Notes under the pieces: generated by a model
Told to the model about the DNA's origin: nothing
The model's database searches: none
Seen by the model: only the letters and a program-made list of their open reading frames with translations
Position numbers and translations under genes: made by a program
In this document: piece by piece, positions 19,701 to 26,284 of the stretch
Numbering within the stretch: position 1 is the stretch's first letter
Layout: the number at the start of each line of letters is the position of its first letter
IMG/VR virus record: IMGVR_UViG_3300020438_000041
Coordinates: 1-57,890 of that record
Origin: a virus
DNA: 57,890 bases
Strand: one strand, 5' to 3'

Positions 19701-20583
19701 CTGTAGATTGTGATATCCTTTGTAGATGCCACTTGTTAAAGATAGTTAGTTTAAATGAATATGTTGTTGAAGGTATGTAAGATCCAGACATACCCATAGT
19801 AGGTGTGGTATCCTCATACACATACAATTCTAATGGTGTGGTTGCTGAAAGTGCAATACTTACAGAAGCACCAGCAGTTCCTGGAGTACCTACTCTTGTT
19901 ACACCTGTTGTATACTCTGTACCACCATTATTTGTACCGTCTGGTGTGGTAGAGAAGCACCACTTATATCCTGCATTACTGGCATCTGCTAAACTGAAGA
20001 CAACAGTAAAGTTAGGGAGCATATAATCTAATGCTATAGACTCATATATCGTACCACCAGATAATAGTGCTAACTTAGGACCATATGAACCAACGTTGAC
20101 TATACCTGTATATGTTAATGTAGAAGTACTACCGTTCCAAGGTCTTACACTACCATATGAAAATGGTTTGATCTGTTGAGTTAATGCTGAAGCAGTGTCA
20201 CCAGAAGTAGAGGAATATGTAGCGACTTCTTCACGTGAGGGATCGTTAGGGCTAACAGCTGGGGGATTTGATATATCATATGTCTCTTCTGCCATCTCGA
20301 AAGCATCAGCGTGCTTTACTCCGACTTCGTTTTGTAAATCTTGTTTCTTGATAGTTAATTTGGCATCCCAATGTGCCCCAATAACCTCTGGAAATTCGTC
20401 ACTTTTTAAAATAGTGATGAAATTTTGATCCCTTGATGGAAAATCTAGGAATAGTGTTTTAAACCTTGTTAGGTCGTGTGTATTAGCTAGTGATGTGAAA
20501 CGTTGCTTTGCACGTTCAATGACAGTAGCGACCTCTATCTCTTTCGAGACTTGGACAATAATTCTGCCTTCCTCTGTTTGCAT
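10792..20583 (-). CDS. Giant virion protein: subtilase plus cupredoxin and YHYH-type domains, 3263 aa
   Basis: The largest gene of the window. A subtilisin-like (S8) domain spans about residues 290-660 with a full triad: Asp at about 317 (ILDTGV), His at about 382 (DDDGHGTQC) and Ser at about 605 (GTSFSGP). The first 110 residues could be a propeptide. GSGY-type glycine beta repeats follow at about 780-930 and 1615-1665. Three cupredoxin-like domains keep His...Cys-x2-His-x2/3-Met ligand sets, around residues 1380-1431, 1450-1500 and 2097-2178. Two segments with DGYPIYGP (about 1234 and 1975) resemble YHYH-family domains. The last third is beta-rich without recognised motifs. It lies among fibre genes, so a virion adhesin with proteolytic or metal-binding activity is inferred. 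Confidence 0.85.
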   Translation of the reverse strand: MQTEEGRIIVQVSKEIEVATVIERAKQRFTSLANTHDLTRFKTLFLDFPSRDQNFITILKSDEFPEVIGAHWDAKLTIKKQDLQNEVGVKHADAFEMAEETYDISNPPAVSPNDPSREEVATYSSTSGDTASALTQQIKPFSYGSVRPWNGSTSTLTYTGIVNVGSYGPKLALLSGGTIYESIALDYMLPNFTVVFSLADASNAGYKWCFSTTPDGTNNGGTEYTTGVTRVGTPGTAGASVSIALSATTPLELYVYEDTTPTMGMSGSYIPSTTYSFKLTIFNKWHLQRISQSTDDLGYGLYSLTEDGENSDIYILDTGVRGASRPADTAGANLHPELYHPDYVSDFNGVDEQANYRVYEVPGYNSGITLNGEANSNEDDDGHGTQCAICAAGRTFGVSKKSRIFAMKVFNETGTEYTTFASRYINCMLSIANHNDSTHANWKGNTRPAIVNASLGAIIPNRYWAYVYKNEPGFDSGAGESDTLFDDYENYLVESGVIFVRSAGNGFTDGTWAGTYGGYQGKYLVGVRTAGPKDNLYNMEIPDASDKGKITVGATAHNNAFSAFSNYGTITTSAPGESIYCPRWYWNSATPYNQISSSYYTNIDGTSFSGPITAGVLAQWATKMTYQQGATYEGKPLPQLAKEWLRRPLDWDYSRTYNGASASPVSYEFGGGSVQTYPHNTIDEVVFDGLNTTVSTGSASNVITFNLGSEFGRFNPVLGNQIQLRTPIGIIAQDIISDVWVTSVASPTAAYHKEGGLFNVVSDNHPAPGLYGVFPKSGTSGYVSNLTLSQQGSGYTIAPVVSFSGGGGVDATATAQITLTGGGVTGINVDQAGSGYTVAPTVEITGDGNGATATANISLTGGGIQTVTVTNGGNGYNPLNVPAVAFSGGGGGGAAATAVVTDGIVTSVTITNPGSGYTQAPSVTIASASPPVQGTTFDIANMFISGGGSVTTGSLNIVNNALTTVADNLPQPALFGTFPNSNNPWSILPKSYNHTLTYRGGRNISKTGDPDSALGAAGGFVGLSLNGVTLQTYNWGVNTNLPDGTNCPTGYSFDQVYNINAFGGDSGHGTVSSSGAYYYTSGKFFTELWKGSTTTMVITVVSVAGQNKYFIDGTQTPNLQLTEGNTYYFDQSDSSNVGYPFKISESQDGIHIQGGTEYVTGVRYQGTPGDSQAGTGTYLQVQPVSPNLFYYCSLYSGYGAAASVTTLTNTSALPSNTTTDIISATHHSPIVGIAKDGYPIYGPVGYDSPGSTSVLARMQSGWTLRSTRTGTPYTPQTYTWGVTADDNLDFDFTGESTGSDVVINANVGDNLVFNVNASYNTGGGGGSTPQTYNLVVTASGMSDYTISGSDRNGNINGADPALTFYEGDTVNFTVSASGHPFHLKTQAGTGTANQIPGVSNNGTQSGTVTWVIGSSAAGTYYYQCEYHSGMVGTITVSAAGGGGGSTITHPFWIQTVPAPYNPAQVVATVVNNGSYNATVLWNTATAAAGTYYYVCEMHQAMTGTITLTEPVGFSPNVNTYPMGSFLEDYEFTDAGHLDNRNGRFCITPDYPGGTYAYFLTFDNQANPQFPYIIGNRFYGDAVEYGETASSNPVFEEPAAAGSSIGTQTGVVDSITVDTQGIGYTTATVSFTGGGGAGAEASASLSVLDGYVSGLNVTDGGSGYSTAPTVNIAAPNVAGGVQATAVSSIAITAGNPNSIVDQSFDQDFNWRGGTNYGATTNPPTQTPLRSVKPYAITTTGVYIYHYSNEAGPTPGWTFNDVINENLTGADTYGGYPNSQNVYGYNSSKLLEAYQTTDVRTGSNYIGLTYFDLGYQTITYATTVAAKTAGNSYYNQGSTDCFYLQEAGGTPQEAPALAFTRGNTYIFNQDNSSNDGHPLYISTTEDGIHNGGVRYTAGITYRLNGVAVDAVSYLASFDASVLRSITIVVPLDAPATLYYVSNVGIKEGKSITTNDNIQGDYRRHADGHSKILGIAFDGYPIYGPYGYSGDMNDMSTVIRLKPGYMLKLTGRTPDGYLNRPSTISYPYKSFVEDFEYAGNETDDLTTTLSVSVSTAVNTGTGGRYFISGGGLDGTQEKPSFNFRKGRKYIFNLSDASLTTHAMLFSVYGDGTSQGWHVSGQNAQDVNAVYTSNIVYKLEDAVVDYAAYVAGFDTATLRSVEITPASDAPQSIFYFCYNHSNMGERIIIGDLDKRNGRYCKTPDYPNGTYAYFITEDENGEPAFPYVMGSEYKSDPVFPGDTAYDSDSFVYDVGGIELNVLQNSWHQITDVDTANTSFQITANAASFTAISSETGGNLLKVANITGTHQEGDGIAKWQAINPTTNKLWFQTEQQEDAGAGEGSQIMIIPVDTSTDHNAPDQPTSTTRGVVTPYIDLLTTWYTPAGSLGTFNIGETVNVQLGVSFLRTYANETIVDRDYSISSSGPFTTSGLSFDTSTGVFSGTLTNTETLDLTLIVEENISGQTQEYTIQLTNVTTTTADLELIYDVLSRNVDYNSVNKTHGQPDDDVAWTTGNWYSRPMFYKSLSMMLTQSAYDNDRFEYVPFWQIYADKGSGSTWYNLNEYANASTCAYEDDDFFDDNVSNRNTHYSYVERYEDVTGREMGFAHLVLNKWWKYAAGYFRCKMRFRLNFDLVAVGADYQVQINAGGSTVYEVPKGAFYRFDVSDASWAGKTLEYRITATGASSTTNVRTYGTPGQAGAWSEVYIPESYSAPSIFFGQSGGTTFASQHLDFTTTYNVITSSTAQLTVTNLPALPAQPALTLYSGANSITANLFSANTEYGGETHYPNTTPYLTSGKSPKEGRFPVVLTCTDQNIEYIWFSKSFSYNTAAGTKSFAWKSQYETYPDYIPLSSPLFKSRQDAGNNTSTVYDCNLEGNGIYVGNYVSTTEEFPLRTEYGGYNIEIPIQNPSALVPPKDASGNVMRATDIPCNGIPAGVNEPYSFQLYVYNGSYSSLSNEISVISNPPELGMWWYEYSNGWTGTLSNGYLRHDQGFVDTTLTCGDYFGNILVRSFVIDVAGAPLNALPYIDINTLQIQDYYKGAQNFTVTDNQTQDVQVSYTIDAGTFTWRLRIINEFPYMETTDSGTRTIFTLNNATHANGPTVVNTGDFSTYTGQLAAATGLLRECPFRGDTNINMPVDFSIKNDIQPAIFPARGTQKMYSLWVELVESPFTLTDLINLTAVADPCQDHTYDFAYTQNGACVTPSNDYFCNFIKPLRDRNHPEQPIVGMDGIAQIKVTDGITPRTLDFQVPAPWPILYSYLGDCNPTCS

Positions 20584-20617
20584 TATTCCAAAATGGTACG
20601 GTACTTTCCCTAAGGGT

Positions 20618-20625
20618 TATTTAGT
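20618..20625 (-). promoter_or_regulatory. Candidate late promoter ACTAAATA
   Basis: ACTAAATA lies 35 bases upstream of the ATG of the 3263-aa gene and contains the TAA stop of the oxygenase gene at 20621. It differs from TATAAATA at two positions. A 37-base intergenic space with a GGAA just before the ATG follows. Spacing fits a late promoter for the giant gene. Confidence 0.35.
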
Positions 20626-21295
20626 AAGCTTTTGAACGCATCAATGAATTTAACTGTTCGTCGAGACCTCTTGTTATACCATAATGATCATCATCAGGAT
20701 CCTCTGCATTCGGGTAAAGTTTGGTTAGTTCCTGTTTTATTTCATAATTATACGTCGCAATTCGTCTGTCTTCTTGACATTGGAACATTGACTTACTCCA
20801 AAAGACTGCAACATCCCTTACTCCAGATGTTACTTCTCTCACCATATGTTTAGTCCCAGTAGGGTAACTAAACGCCCATCCAGCAGGTAATTTGACTTCA
20901 ACAGTCTCTGTACCATACTGTAATACAAGTTCACCTCCTTCATATTCTGAAGGATCATTCAAAAATACTGTAGTACTAAAATCAGATCGCACTCCTCCTG
21001 CCATAAATGGTGAGTCACAGTGCCATCCATAGTGCATTCCTTCTGTATACCTAATAAACAAAGCTGTGGTGCTGTTACAGACGAACATTCGCCACATAGG
21101 TATTTCGTGTTTTTGATAATTATCCCAAATTATCTTCCAAGCAGCATTTGCTGTTTCAACTTGCATTTCAATGTTATTCTTAATTCTCTTATCATCAGAT
21201 CCAGTGCGTGCACCATCATTGAAATTAGAGAAGTCGTAGAAGTCTTGTACGTGTTTAAGATTAACATCATTCAGAAGTTCATAACGAAAAAACAT
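20621..21295 (-). CDS. 2OG-Fe(II) oxygenase, PKHD-type hydroxylase, 224 aa
   Basis: A 2-oxoglutarate and iron(II)-dependent dioxygenase of the PKHD/prolyl-4-hydroxylase fold. All core residues are visible: iron ligands His92 and Asp94 (GWHCDSP), His150 (GTKHMV), and Arg160 for the 2-oxoglutarate carboxylate at the usual spacing of ten. The strand pattern FLNDPSEYEGGELVLQY is diagnostic of PKHD hydroxylases. Length matches the family. The gene sits between the tail-chaperone-type gene and the giant fibre gene. The substrate is unknown. Hydroxylation of a virion fibre or a host protein is possible, but only context suggests it. Confidence 0.92.
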   Translation of the reverse strand: MFFRYELLNDVNLKHVQDFYDFSNFNDGARTGSDDKRIKNNIEMQVETANAAWKIIWDNYQKHEIPMWRMFVCNSTTALFIRYTEGMHYGWHCDSPFMAGGVRSDFSTTVFLNDPSEYEGGELVLQYGTETVEVKLPAGWAFSYPTGTKHMVREVTSGVRDVAVFWSKSMFQCQEDRRIATYNYEIKQELTKLYPNAEDPDDDHYGITRGLDEQLNSLMRSKAY

Positions 21296-21297
21296 AG

Positions 21298-21975
21298 TTA
21301 AGGAACGAAATCAGGGTGTGCGGGGTTGACTGGCCAACCAGTAAAGTTAGCATACTCATATGGATCTGCCTGTTGTTCGACTAGATCTCTAAGTCTTTGT
21401 CTATAGGTTTTCCAGTTAGCTTTCACTTTAGCAGCAGCAGGGACACTAGCTAGTGCCATACCAGAAGCAGTTTCCCATACATCCTCTAACATCACCCAAT
21501 CAGTATCTTTAAGAAGTTGTGTTCTCATCGCACGCAATGAACCCAAGTTCTCTGGAATTTGATTGTCAACAAAATACTTTTCACGGTTTGCTTTATCCAA
21601 CGCTGCCTGTTGTGCAGCATCGTATGTCTCTTTGTATTGTGTACGAAGAGGTGATAAAGTTTCATATAAAACCGTTGCTTCATCAACCTTGGATGAATCA
21701 TTTGTAGTAAGTGCTGTCTCACCACGTAGATCCTGATTCTCTGCAAGGTACCAAACGGGTTCACCAACAGGATTATCTGCTTTCCAATAGTGTATGGTTG
21801 TTAATTCATCCACACCAGCTACGTGAAATGCTCCATTGATAGCAGGTAGGACAGTATTAGTCCAATCACTATCAGAGATCTCAAATCCCTGTTGAGTACC
21901 GTCTGGATTTCTACCACCGATAATTTTTCTGGGAACCCAGAGGATAAAATCAGCTTCCGCAAAATTACGAGCCAT
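21298..21975 (-). CDS. Tail-assembly-chaperone-type protein, 225 aa
   Basis: The C-terminal half (about residues 140-222) fits the phage tail assembly chaperone family (Phage_tail_APC type): LRAMRTQLLKDTDWVMLED, then KANWKTYRQRLRDL and a terminal WPVNPAHPDFVP. This R-x2-LL-x-DW ... W-x2-YRQ-LRD ... WP pattern usually occurs next to tail fibre genes. The N-terminal half (ADFILWVP, WTNTVLPAINGAFHVAG) is not recognised. Between the halves lies an Ala/Lys-rich likely helix. The position between two oxygenases and next to fibre genes suggests fibre assembly or attachment. A GATAAATA sequence about 24 bases upstream, inside the preceding gene, could be a late box. Confidence 0.75.
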   Translation of the reverse strand: MARNFAEADFILWVPRKIIGGRNPDGTQQGFEISDSDWTNTVLPAINGAFHVAGVDELTTIHYWKADNPVGEPVWYLAENQDLRGETALTTNDSSKVDEATVLYETLSPLRTQYKETYDAAQQAALDKANREKYFVDNQIPENLGSLRAMRTQLLKDTDWVMLEDVWETASGMALASVPAAAKVKANWKTYRQRLRDLVEQQADPYEYANFTGWPVNPAHPDFVP

Positions 21976-22624
21976 TTAATAGATACCATCCTGTCAATAT
22001 GTATTTATCACCTGATAAAACTAGGTTTCCTTTATGTGTGTGCGTGAAACCTGCTGGCCAAATTAGCATTGTACCAGTAGTAGGTTTAACTCTTCTTGTC
22101 TGATCAAGAAACTCTGTCTCTCCTCCCTCAAAATCCTCATTTAGATATATCATCCAAGTCAATACACGGTGAGCATAAGATAAACCCATTGCTTCGTAGT
22201 GCCACGTATGGTATCCACCAGATTGAGGAGTATGTTGAAACTTAATCACAGTACTCATCAATGGTTGTGTTGCAAGTTGCCGATATTTCCAGATATAATG
22301 GTCAACACAAGCTCTGATATACTGTACTGTACATTTCTGCAAGTCATAGTTATTATGATTAATCAGGATCTGTTTATCATACCTACCTAAGTTACCATCA
22401 TTAAATTGAAACCTACCATCTCCTACACCTCCATCATCCTGAGGTTGAGTTATAGCTGCTGTATTTTTAAGGTCTTTATACCAATCAATGAACTTATTAC
22501 AAACATTTTCTGGCATAAAATTATCCCAGACTCCAATGAAGTCTGAGAAATCAACCTTTGTTATATTTTCATCAAGCATCAACTCTAGAGGCTTGATGGG
22601 TGGTAAATTGTTTTCCTCTGCCAT
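21965..22624 (-). CDS. 2OG-Fe(II) oxygenase, prolyl-4-hydroxylase type, 219 aa
   Basis: A second 2-oxoglutarate/iron dioxygenase. Putative iron ligands are His142 and Glu144 (WHYEA; Glu replaces the commoner Asp) and His197 (THTHKG). Lys207, ten residues later, fits the 2-oxoglutarate contact. MIYLNEDFEGGETEF is the family's central strand pair. Unlike its neighbours it has its own promoter-like cassette (CTGACG, 17 bases, TATAAT) and a leader nearly identical to that before the 242-aa gene at 45867. This suggests an independently expressed cargo gene inside the late cluster. It overlaps the next gene by 11 bases. Confidence 0.9.
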   Translation of the reverse strand: MAEENNLPPIKPLELMLDENITKVDFSDFIGVWDNFMPENVCNKFIDWYKDLKNTAAITQPQDDGGVGDGRFQFNDGNLGRYDKQILINHNNYDLQKCTVQYIRACVDHYIWKYRQLATQPLMSTVIKFQHTPQSGGYHTWHYEAMGLSYAHRVLTWMIYLNEDFEGGETEFLDQTRRVKPTTGTMLIWPAGFTHTHKGNLVLSGDKYILTGWYLLNGS

Positions 22625-22637
22625 AACGAAGTTTAAA

Positions 22638-22701
22638 GGGTCAAAAAATTTGCCGAGTTTTTTTCCTTGTTTATTATATCACATTTATGGGTTTCCGTCA
22701 G
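22638..22701 (-). promoter_or_regulatory. Sigma-70-type promoter with conserved 5' leader
   Basis: On the minus strand CTGACG (22696-22701), 17 bases, and TATAAT (22673-22678) form a plausible host-type promoter. The transcribed leader contains CTCGGCAAATTTTTTGACCC (22638-22657), ending 13 bases before the ATG. The same element with the same spacing is found at 46608-46670. The promoter overlaps the 3' end of the upstream collar-fibre gene. No Shine-Dalgarno sequence is visible in the leader. Confidence 0.55.
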
Positions 22702-25700
22702 CTGGAGACCATAATGTGTTGATATCTGAAGTTGTAAACACTCCAGCTGGTAGTGCGATTGCGAAGTTACCTGTAGCAGCAGTGTTAGCGTTAGTAGATG
22801 CACCAGTAAAGTCAGAAACGTTACAAGAAACTGTTAAGTCATAGTAATCATTGTCGCTGTTAGCACCAGTTATATCCTCAACTCTAAACTTACCGTTAGT
22901 AACCTTACCAAATAGTTCACCTGTTGAAGAACCAATATGACATATAATACTTGAGCAATTCCAAGTTGAACCTGCTGGTACACTAGCTGGTGACACATCA
23001 ACATAAGACTCGTTGGTACTAATAGGACCAAACTGTAATGTAGCACCCTGTTGTGTTATGCTTGCGACTTCTACCCAAGCATTACAGTCAGTGCCATCAC
23101 TATCCCAAACACAGAACTTCTGATTGACTCCACCAGTACTAGAGTTCTCAACGTGGTATCCACCAGTACCAGTACCAAAGTACTCCTCTACCTGTATCTT
23201 ATATGTCTTTGAAGTACCAAAATCATTTACTTCATCACCCACAGTATATCTCTTAGCACCAACACCACTACCAACCTCTAGTGGATTTCCAGTTGTATTA
23301 GTTCCCACATCAACATTATTGGCTGTGAAAGTATAGACTCCAGTAGCAACAACAAGTCTCACTTTATAAACTGGACTAACTGTAAAGTTAGAAGCAAAGG
23401 TAGTTTGCCAACCACCAGTTCCTGTAACAACAGAAGTATATGTTGTACCACCAGTAACAGTTACAGTAGCTGAATCACTACCAGTTTGTGTACTAGTGTT
23501 CTGATCGAATGATATACCAAGAGCAGATATAGAGTAGTTGCCAAGTGCAGTACCGTAATCGCTTGGATCATCATTCCATCCAAAGTTAAATGTAACTGAT
23601 GCAGTTCCACTACCAGTTGTAACTAAGTTACCAGTTCCATCGAAGTACATACCAACGTTACTGGTAGATCCAGTCTGGTTAAAGTATGCAATATCCTGAT
23701 AGTCACTGTACCTAGCAACACGGAATGTAAGTATCTTAAATCTTATAGCAGATGCAGCTTCCTGACCCATTGTGTTAGATGCTTGGATCAAGATCATACC
23801 TTGCCTCTTATTCGCTGAGACAGCATTAGATCCACCAGCAGTACTACCATTTTCAGTAGGAGCTATCTTAATACTACTCCAAGTACCTGAGGTTGCATTT
23901 CCACTGACTGTACCTAGGTTACTATTGGTGCTATTACCACTTGGGTTAGTTCCATCATCAGCAAAGTCACCATAGTATACTCCACCCGTTACAGTTGAAG
24001 CCGTTCCTGTGATAGCCCATCCAACGGTTATTGCTTCTTCACAACAGAAGTACATCCAAGGTAGAGCACTAGTAGTCTGCCCTGAAACATATGAGTATGA
24101 TGCACTACCACCAGAAGGTGTATATGCTCTAGTAACAGTCAACGTAATCTCAGGCATAAAGAAGACTGAGATATTAACACTAGCAGAATCGGATCCACTA
24201 TCATTAGTAGCAGTAATTGTAAATGTAGTATCTTCTTGAGGTCCAACAGGTAAGGTACCAGCGTCTGTAGTAGGATTCCATTGACTATATGTTGGTGTTG
24301 ATGATCCACTAATTCCACCAATATCATCAGCGTCTGTGCTAGACCAAGTTAAGGTTGCTTCAGTATCATCATTAGGATTATAGTTACCTTGCTCAATGAC
24401 TGTGACATCAGTAGTTAATGTGACCGTAGGTGCTGTAACAGCTACAACAGTTAGAGTTGCTGACTGTGATGCAGAACCATTTGCATTGCTCAATGTAACA
24501 GTATAGGTTGTGTCTACTGCTGGAGATACAGCCTGTGTGAAGAATGCTATATTAGCAGCAGATGTACAAGCACTATCAAAGGCAGCGTCAACAGGAGAAG
24601 AAGAACAACTTACAAATGTGTCAGCATTAGTACAACTATAGGATATAGTTGCTGAGGATCCAGCATCTATAGATGTTGGAGAAGCACTCATATTAATCTG
24701 CGGAGCATTTGCAGCAGCTATATTAACTACCGCAGTAGCAGTAGTATTACCCCAAGTGTTACCTAAGGTAACCGTGTAAGTAGTTGTGACAGTTGGGTTC
24801 TGAACAATTGTAGCACCAGTTGGGACAGAAGCACCGAAGTTAGATGCGACAACAGAAGTTGCTCCAGGTGCAGCGTAAGTAACATTAATAGCAGAACCAG
24901 AGGTCACTGTTGTTGGTAATACAGATAGGTCAACAGTAGGTGCTGCCTCGTATGTAATATTAGCAACAGCAGTCATCTGTGTGACTGTATTGTACTTAAC
25001 TCTAATCTCGTAATTTGATATGGTACCACCACTAGAAGGTGCTTCTAGTGTCATACTAATAGTATCACCGTTTACATATCCCGTGTTGACTGCATTACCA
25101 GTACCATTAAGGTTAATAGGTGTTGCACCAACAGATTGTCCACCAGATTTTATTACTTCTACATCAAAACTATAGTTGGAACTAACACCATTTAGAACAA
25201 AGGTTACCACTGCATCGCCAGAAGCTGTTGTGACACCTATATTGAAAGGACCAACCTGATCTGGAACTGTGTCACCAGCAGGGGGTGCAGGAGGTGCAGT
25301 GTATGCAGAACTACTAACTCCAGCAAAGATCATATATGATGTCTCTTGATACTCTGGTTGTAGATCTGGAGTACCATCTAAACCTAAGTCAACATCTAAA
25401 CCATATGTTATTTGTGTAGCATCCACAGGAGAATACTGAACATTCCACTGCAACATAGATGCGGTTGGTTTAATTAAAGCATTACCGTTAGCATCATATA
25501 CACCTGCTGTATTTGGATCACCATCAGCAGGTTGTGAGTCACCAAATCCAGTTCCTGAAGAACTTCCCGAAACATTCCAACCAATCCAGTGTGAGTGTGG
25601 TGAACCTGCACCACCTACTGCTGGACATTGAGAACCATCGTGTGAGTTTGGACCTGAACTAGCACCACCTTGAACCTGTGTATCACCGCCACCAGGAGAT

Positions 25701-26284
25701 GTACGGTCAGCAGTAAATGTACCAGCAGGATTAATTGCCCAGAAATTACCGTGACTATGACTTGGCCAGTGAGGCATTGTGTGGTTAGCTAGGAAACCAC
25801 TGTTAACATCTACAGTTCCATCAGTAAATTGAGTTGAAGACTGTTGTACTCTGGATGTATTGAATACACTCTGTACACTACCAGTTACTAGTTGTACTCT
25901 TGTAGATACGTCTGCTAAAGTTATATTATTCTTACCACCAAAAGATCCACACGTGTTAACTGTACCAGCATCCAATCCTTCTAGTGCTGGAGAAGCACCG
26001 TCTGGTCTGAGTCTTCCCGTACCGACAACCCGTCTGTCTCTGAGATCTGGTATCTTAAAATCTCCACTAATGCTAGGAAAATCACCACTAGCACTACCTC
26101 CGTATGTATTTTGAATAACTTGATATAAACCTAGGTATTCATTAGGATTAATAGTTCTACCATTACACTCCATCCATCCATCAGGAGCATAATACGCACC
26201 AGTATCATCCTTTGGCATCATTGAGATGGTGCCTACTTGTACACCTGTCCAATCAGGTGCTGTTTGGGAATAATACTTTGGCAT
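22685..26284 (-). CDS. Tail fibre with N-terminal collar domain and Ig-like repeats, 1199 aa
   Basis: Residues 1-130 form a phage tail collar domain: VGTISMMPKDDTG, PDGWMECNGRTINPNEYLGLYQVI, then FKIPDLRDRRVVGTG. A fibre middle with His-rich segments (NHTMPHWPSHSHGNFW, PHSHWIGWN) follows, as is usual in collar fibres. From about residue 350 there are successive Ig/PKD-like beta domains, three with the pattern ASPTSIDAGSSATISYSCTNA or VLPTTVTSGSAINVTYAAPG, ended by TTYTVTLSN. The C-terminal 500 residues are Thr/Gly-rich beta. Ig-like domains are common add-ons on exposed virion proteins. It overlaps the next upstream collar gene as TAATG. Confidence 0.85.
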   Translation of the reverse strand: MPKYYSQTAPDWTGVQVGTISMMPKDDTGAYYAPDGWMECNGRTINPNEYLGLYQVIQNTYGGSASGDFPSISGDFKIPDLRDRRVVGTGRLRPDGASPALEGLDAGTVNTCGSFGGKNNITLADVSTRVQLVTGSVQSVFNTSRVQQSSTQFTDGTVDVNSGFLANHTMPHWPSHSHGNFWAINPAGTFTADRTSPGGGDTQVQGGASSGPNSHDGSQCPAVGGAGSPHSHWIGWNVSGSSSGTGFGDSQPADGDPNTAGVYDANGNALIKPTASMLQWNVQYSPVDATQITYGLDVDLGLDGTPDLQPEYQETSYMIFAGVSSSAYTAPPAPPAGDTVPDQVGPFNIGVTTASGDAVVTFVLNGVSSNYSFDVEVIKSGGQSVGATPINLNGTGNAVNTGYVNGDTISMTLEAPSSGGTISNYEIRVKYNTVTQMTAVANITYEAAPTVDLSVLPTTVTSGSAINVTYAAPGATSVVASNFGASVPTGATIVQNPTVTTTYTVTLGNTWGNTTATAVVNIAAANAPQINMSASPTSIDAGSSATISYSCTNADTFVSCSSSPVDAAFDSACTSAANIAFFTQAVSPAVDTTYTVTLSNANGSASQSATLTVVAVTAPTVTLTTDVTVIEQGNYNPNDDTEATLTWSSTDADDIGGISGSSTPTYSQWNPTTDAGTLPVGPQEDTTFTITATNDSGSDSASVNISVFFMPEITLTVTRAYTPSGGSASYSYVSGQTTSALPWMYFCCEEAITVGWAITGTASTVTGGVYYGDFADDGTNPSGNSTNSNLGTVSGNATSGTWSSIKIAPTENGSTAGGSNAVSANKRQGMILIQASNTMGQEAASAIRFKILTFRVARYSDYQDIAYFNQTGSTSNVGMYFDGTGNLVTTGSGTASVTFNFGWNDDPSDYGTALGNYSISALGISFDQNTSTQTGSDSATVTVTGGTTYTSVVTGTGGWQTTFASNFTVSPVYKVRLVVATGVYTFTANNVDVGTNTTGNPLEVGSGVGAKRYTVGDEVNDFGTSKTYKIQVEEYFGTGTGGYHVENSSTGGVNQKFCVWDSDGTDCNAWVEVASITQQGATLQFGPISTNESYVDVSPASVPAGSTWNCSSIICHIGSSTGELFGKVTNGKFRVEDITGANSDNDYYDLTVSCNVSDFTGASTNANTAATGNFAIALPAGVFTTSDINTLWSPADGNP

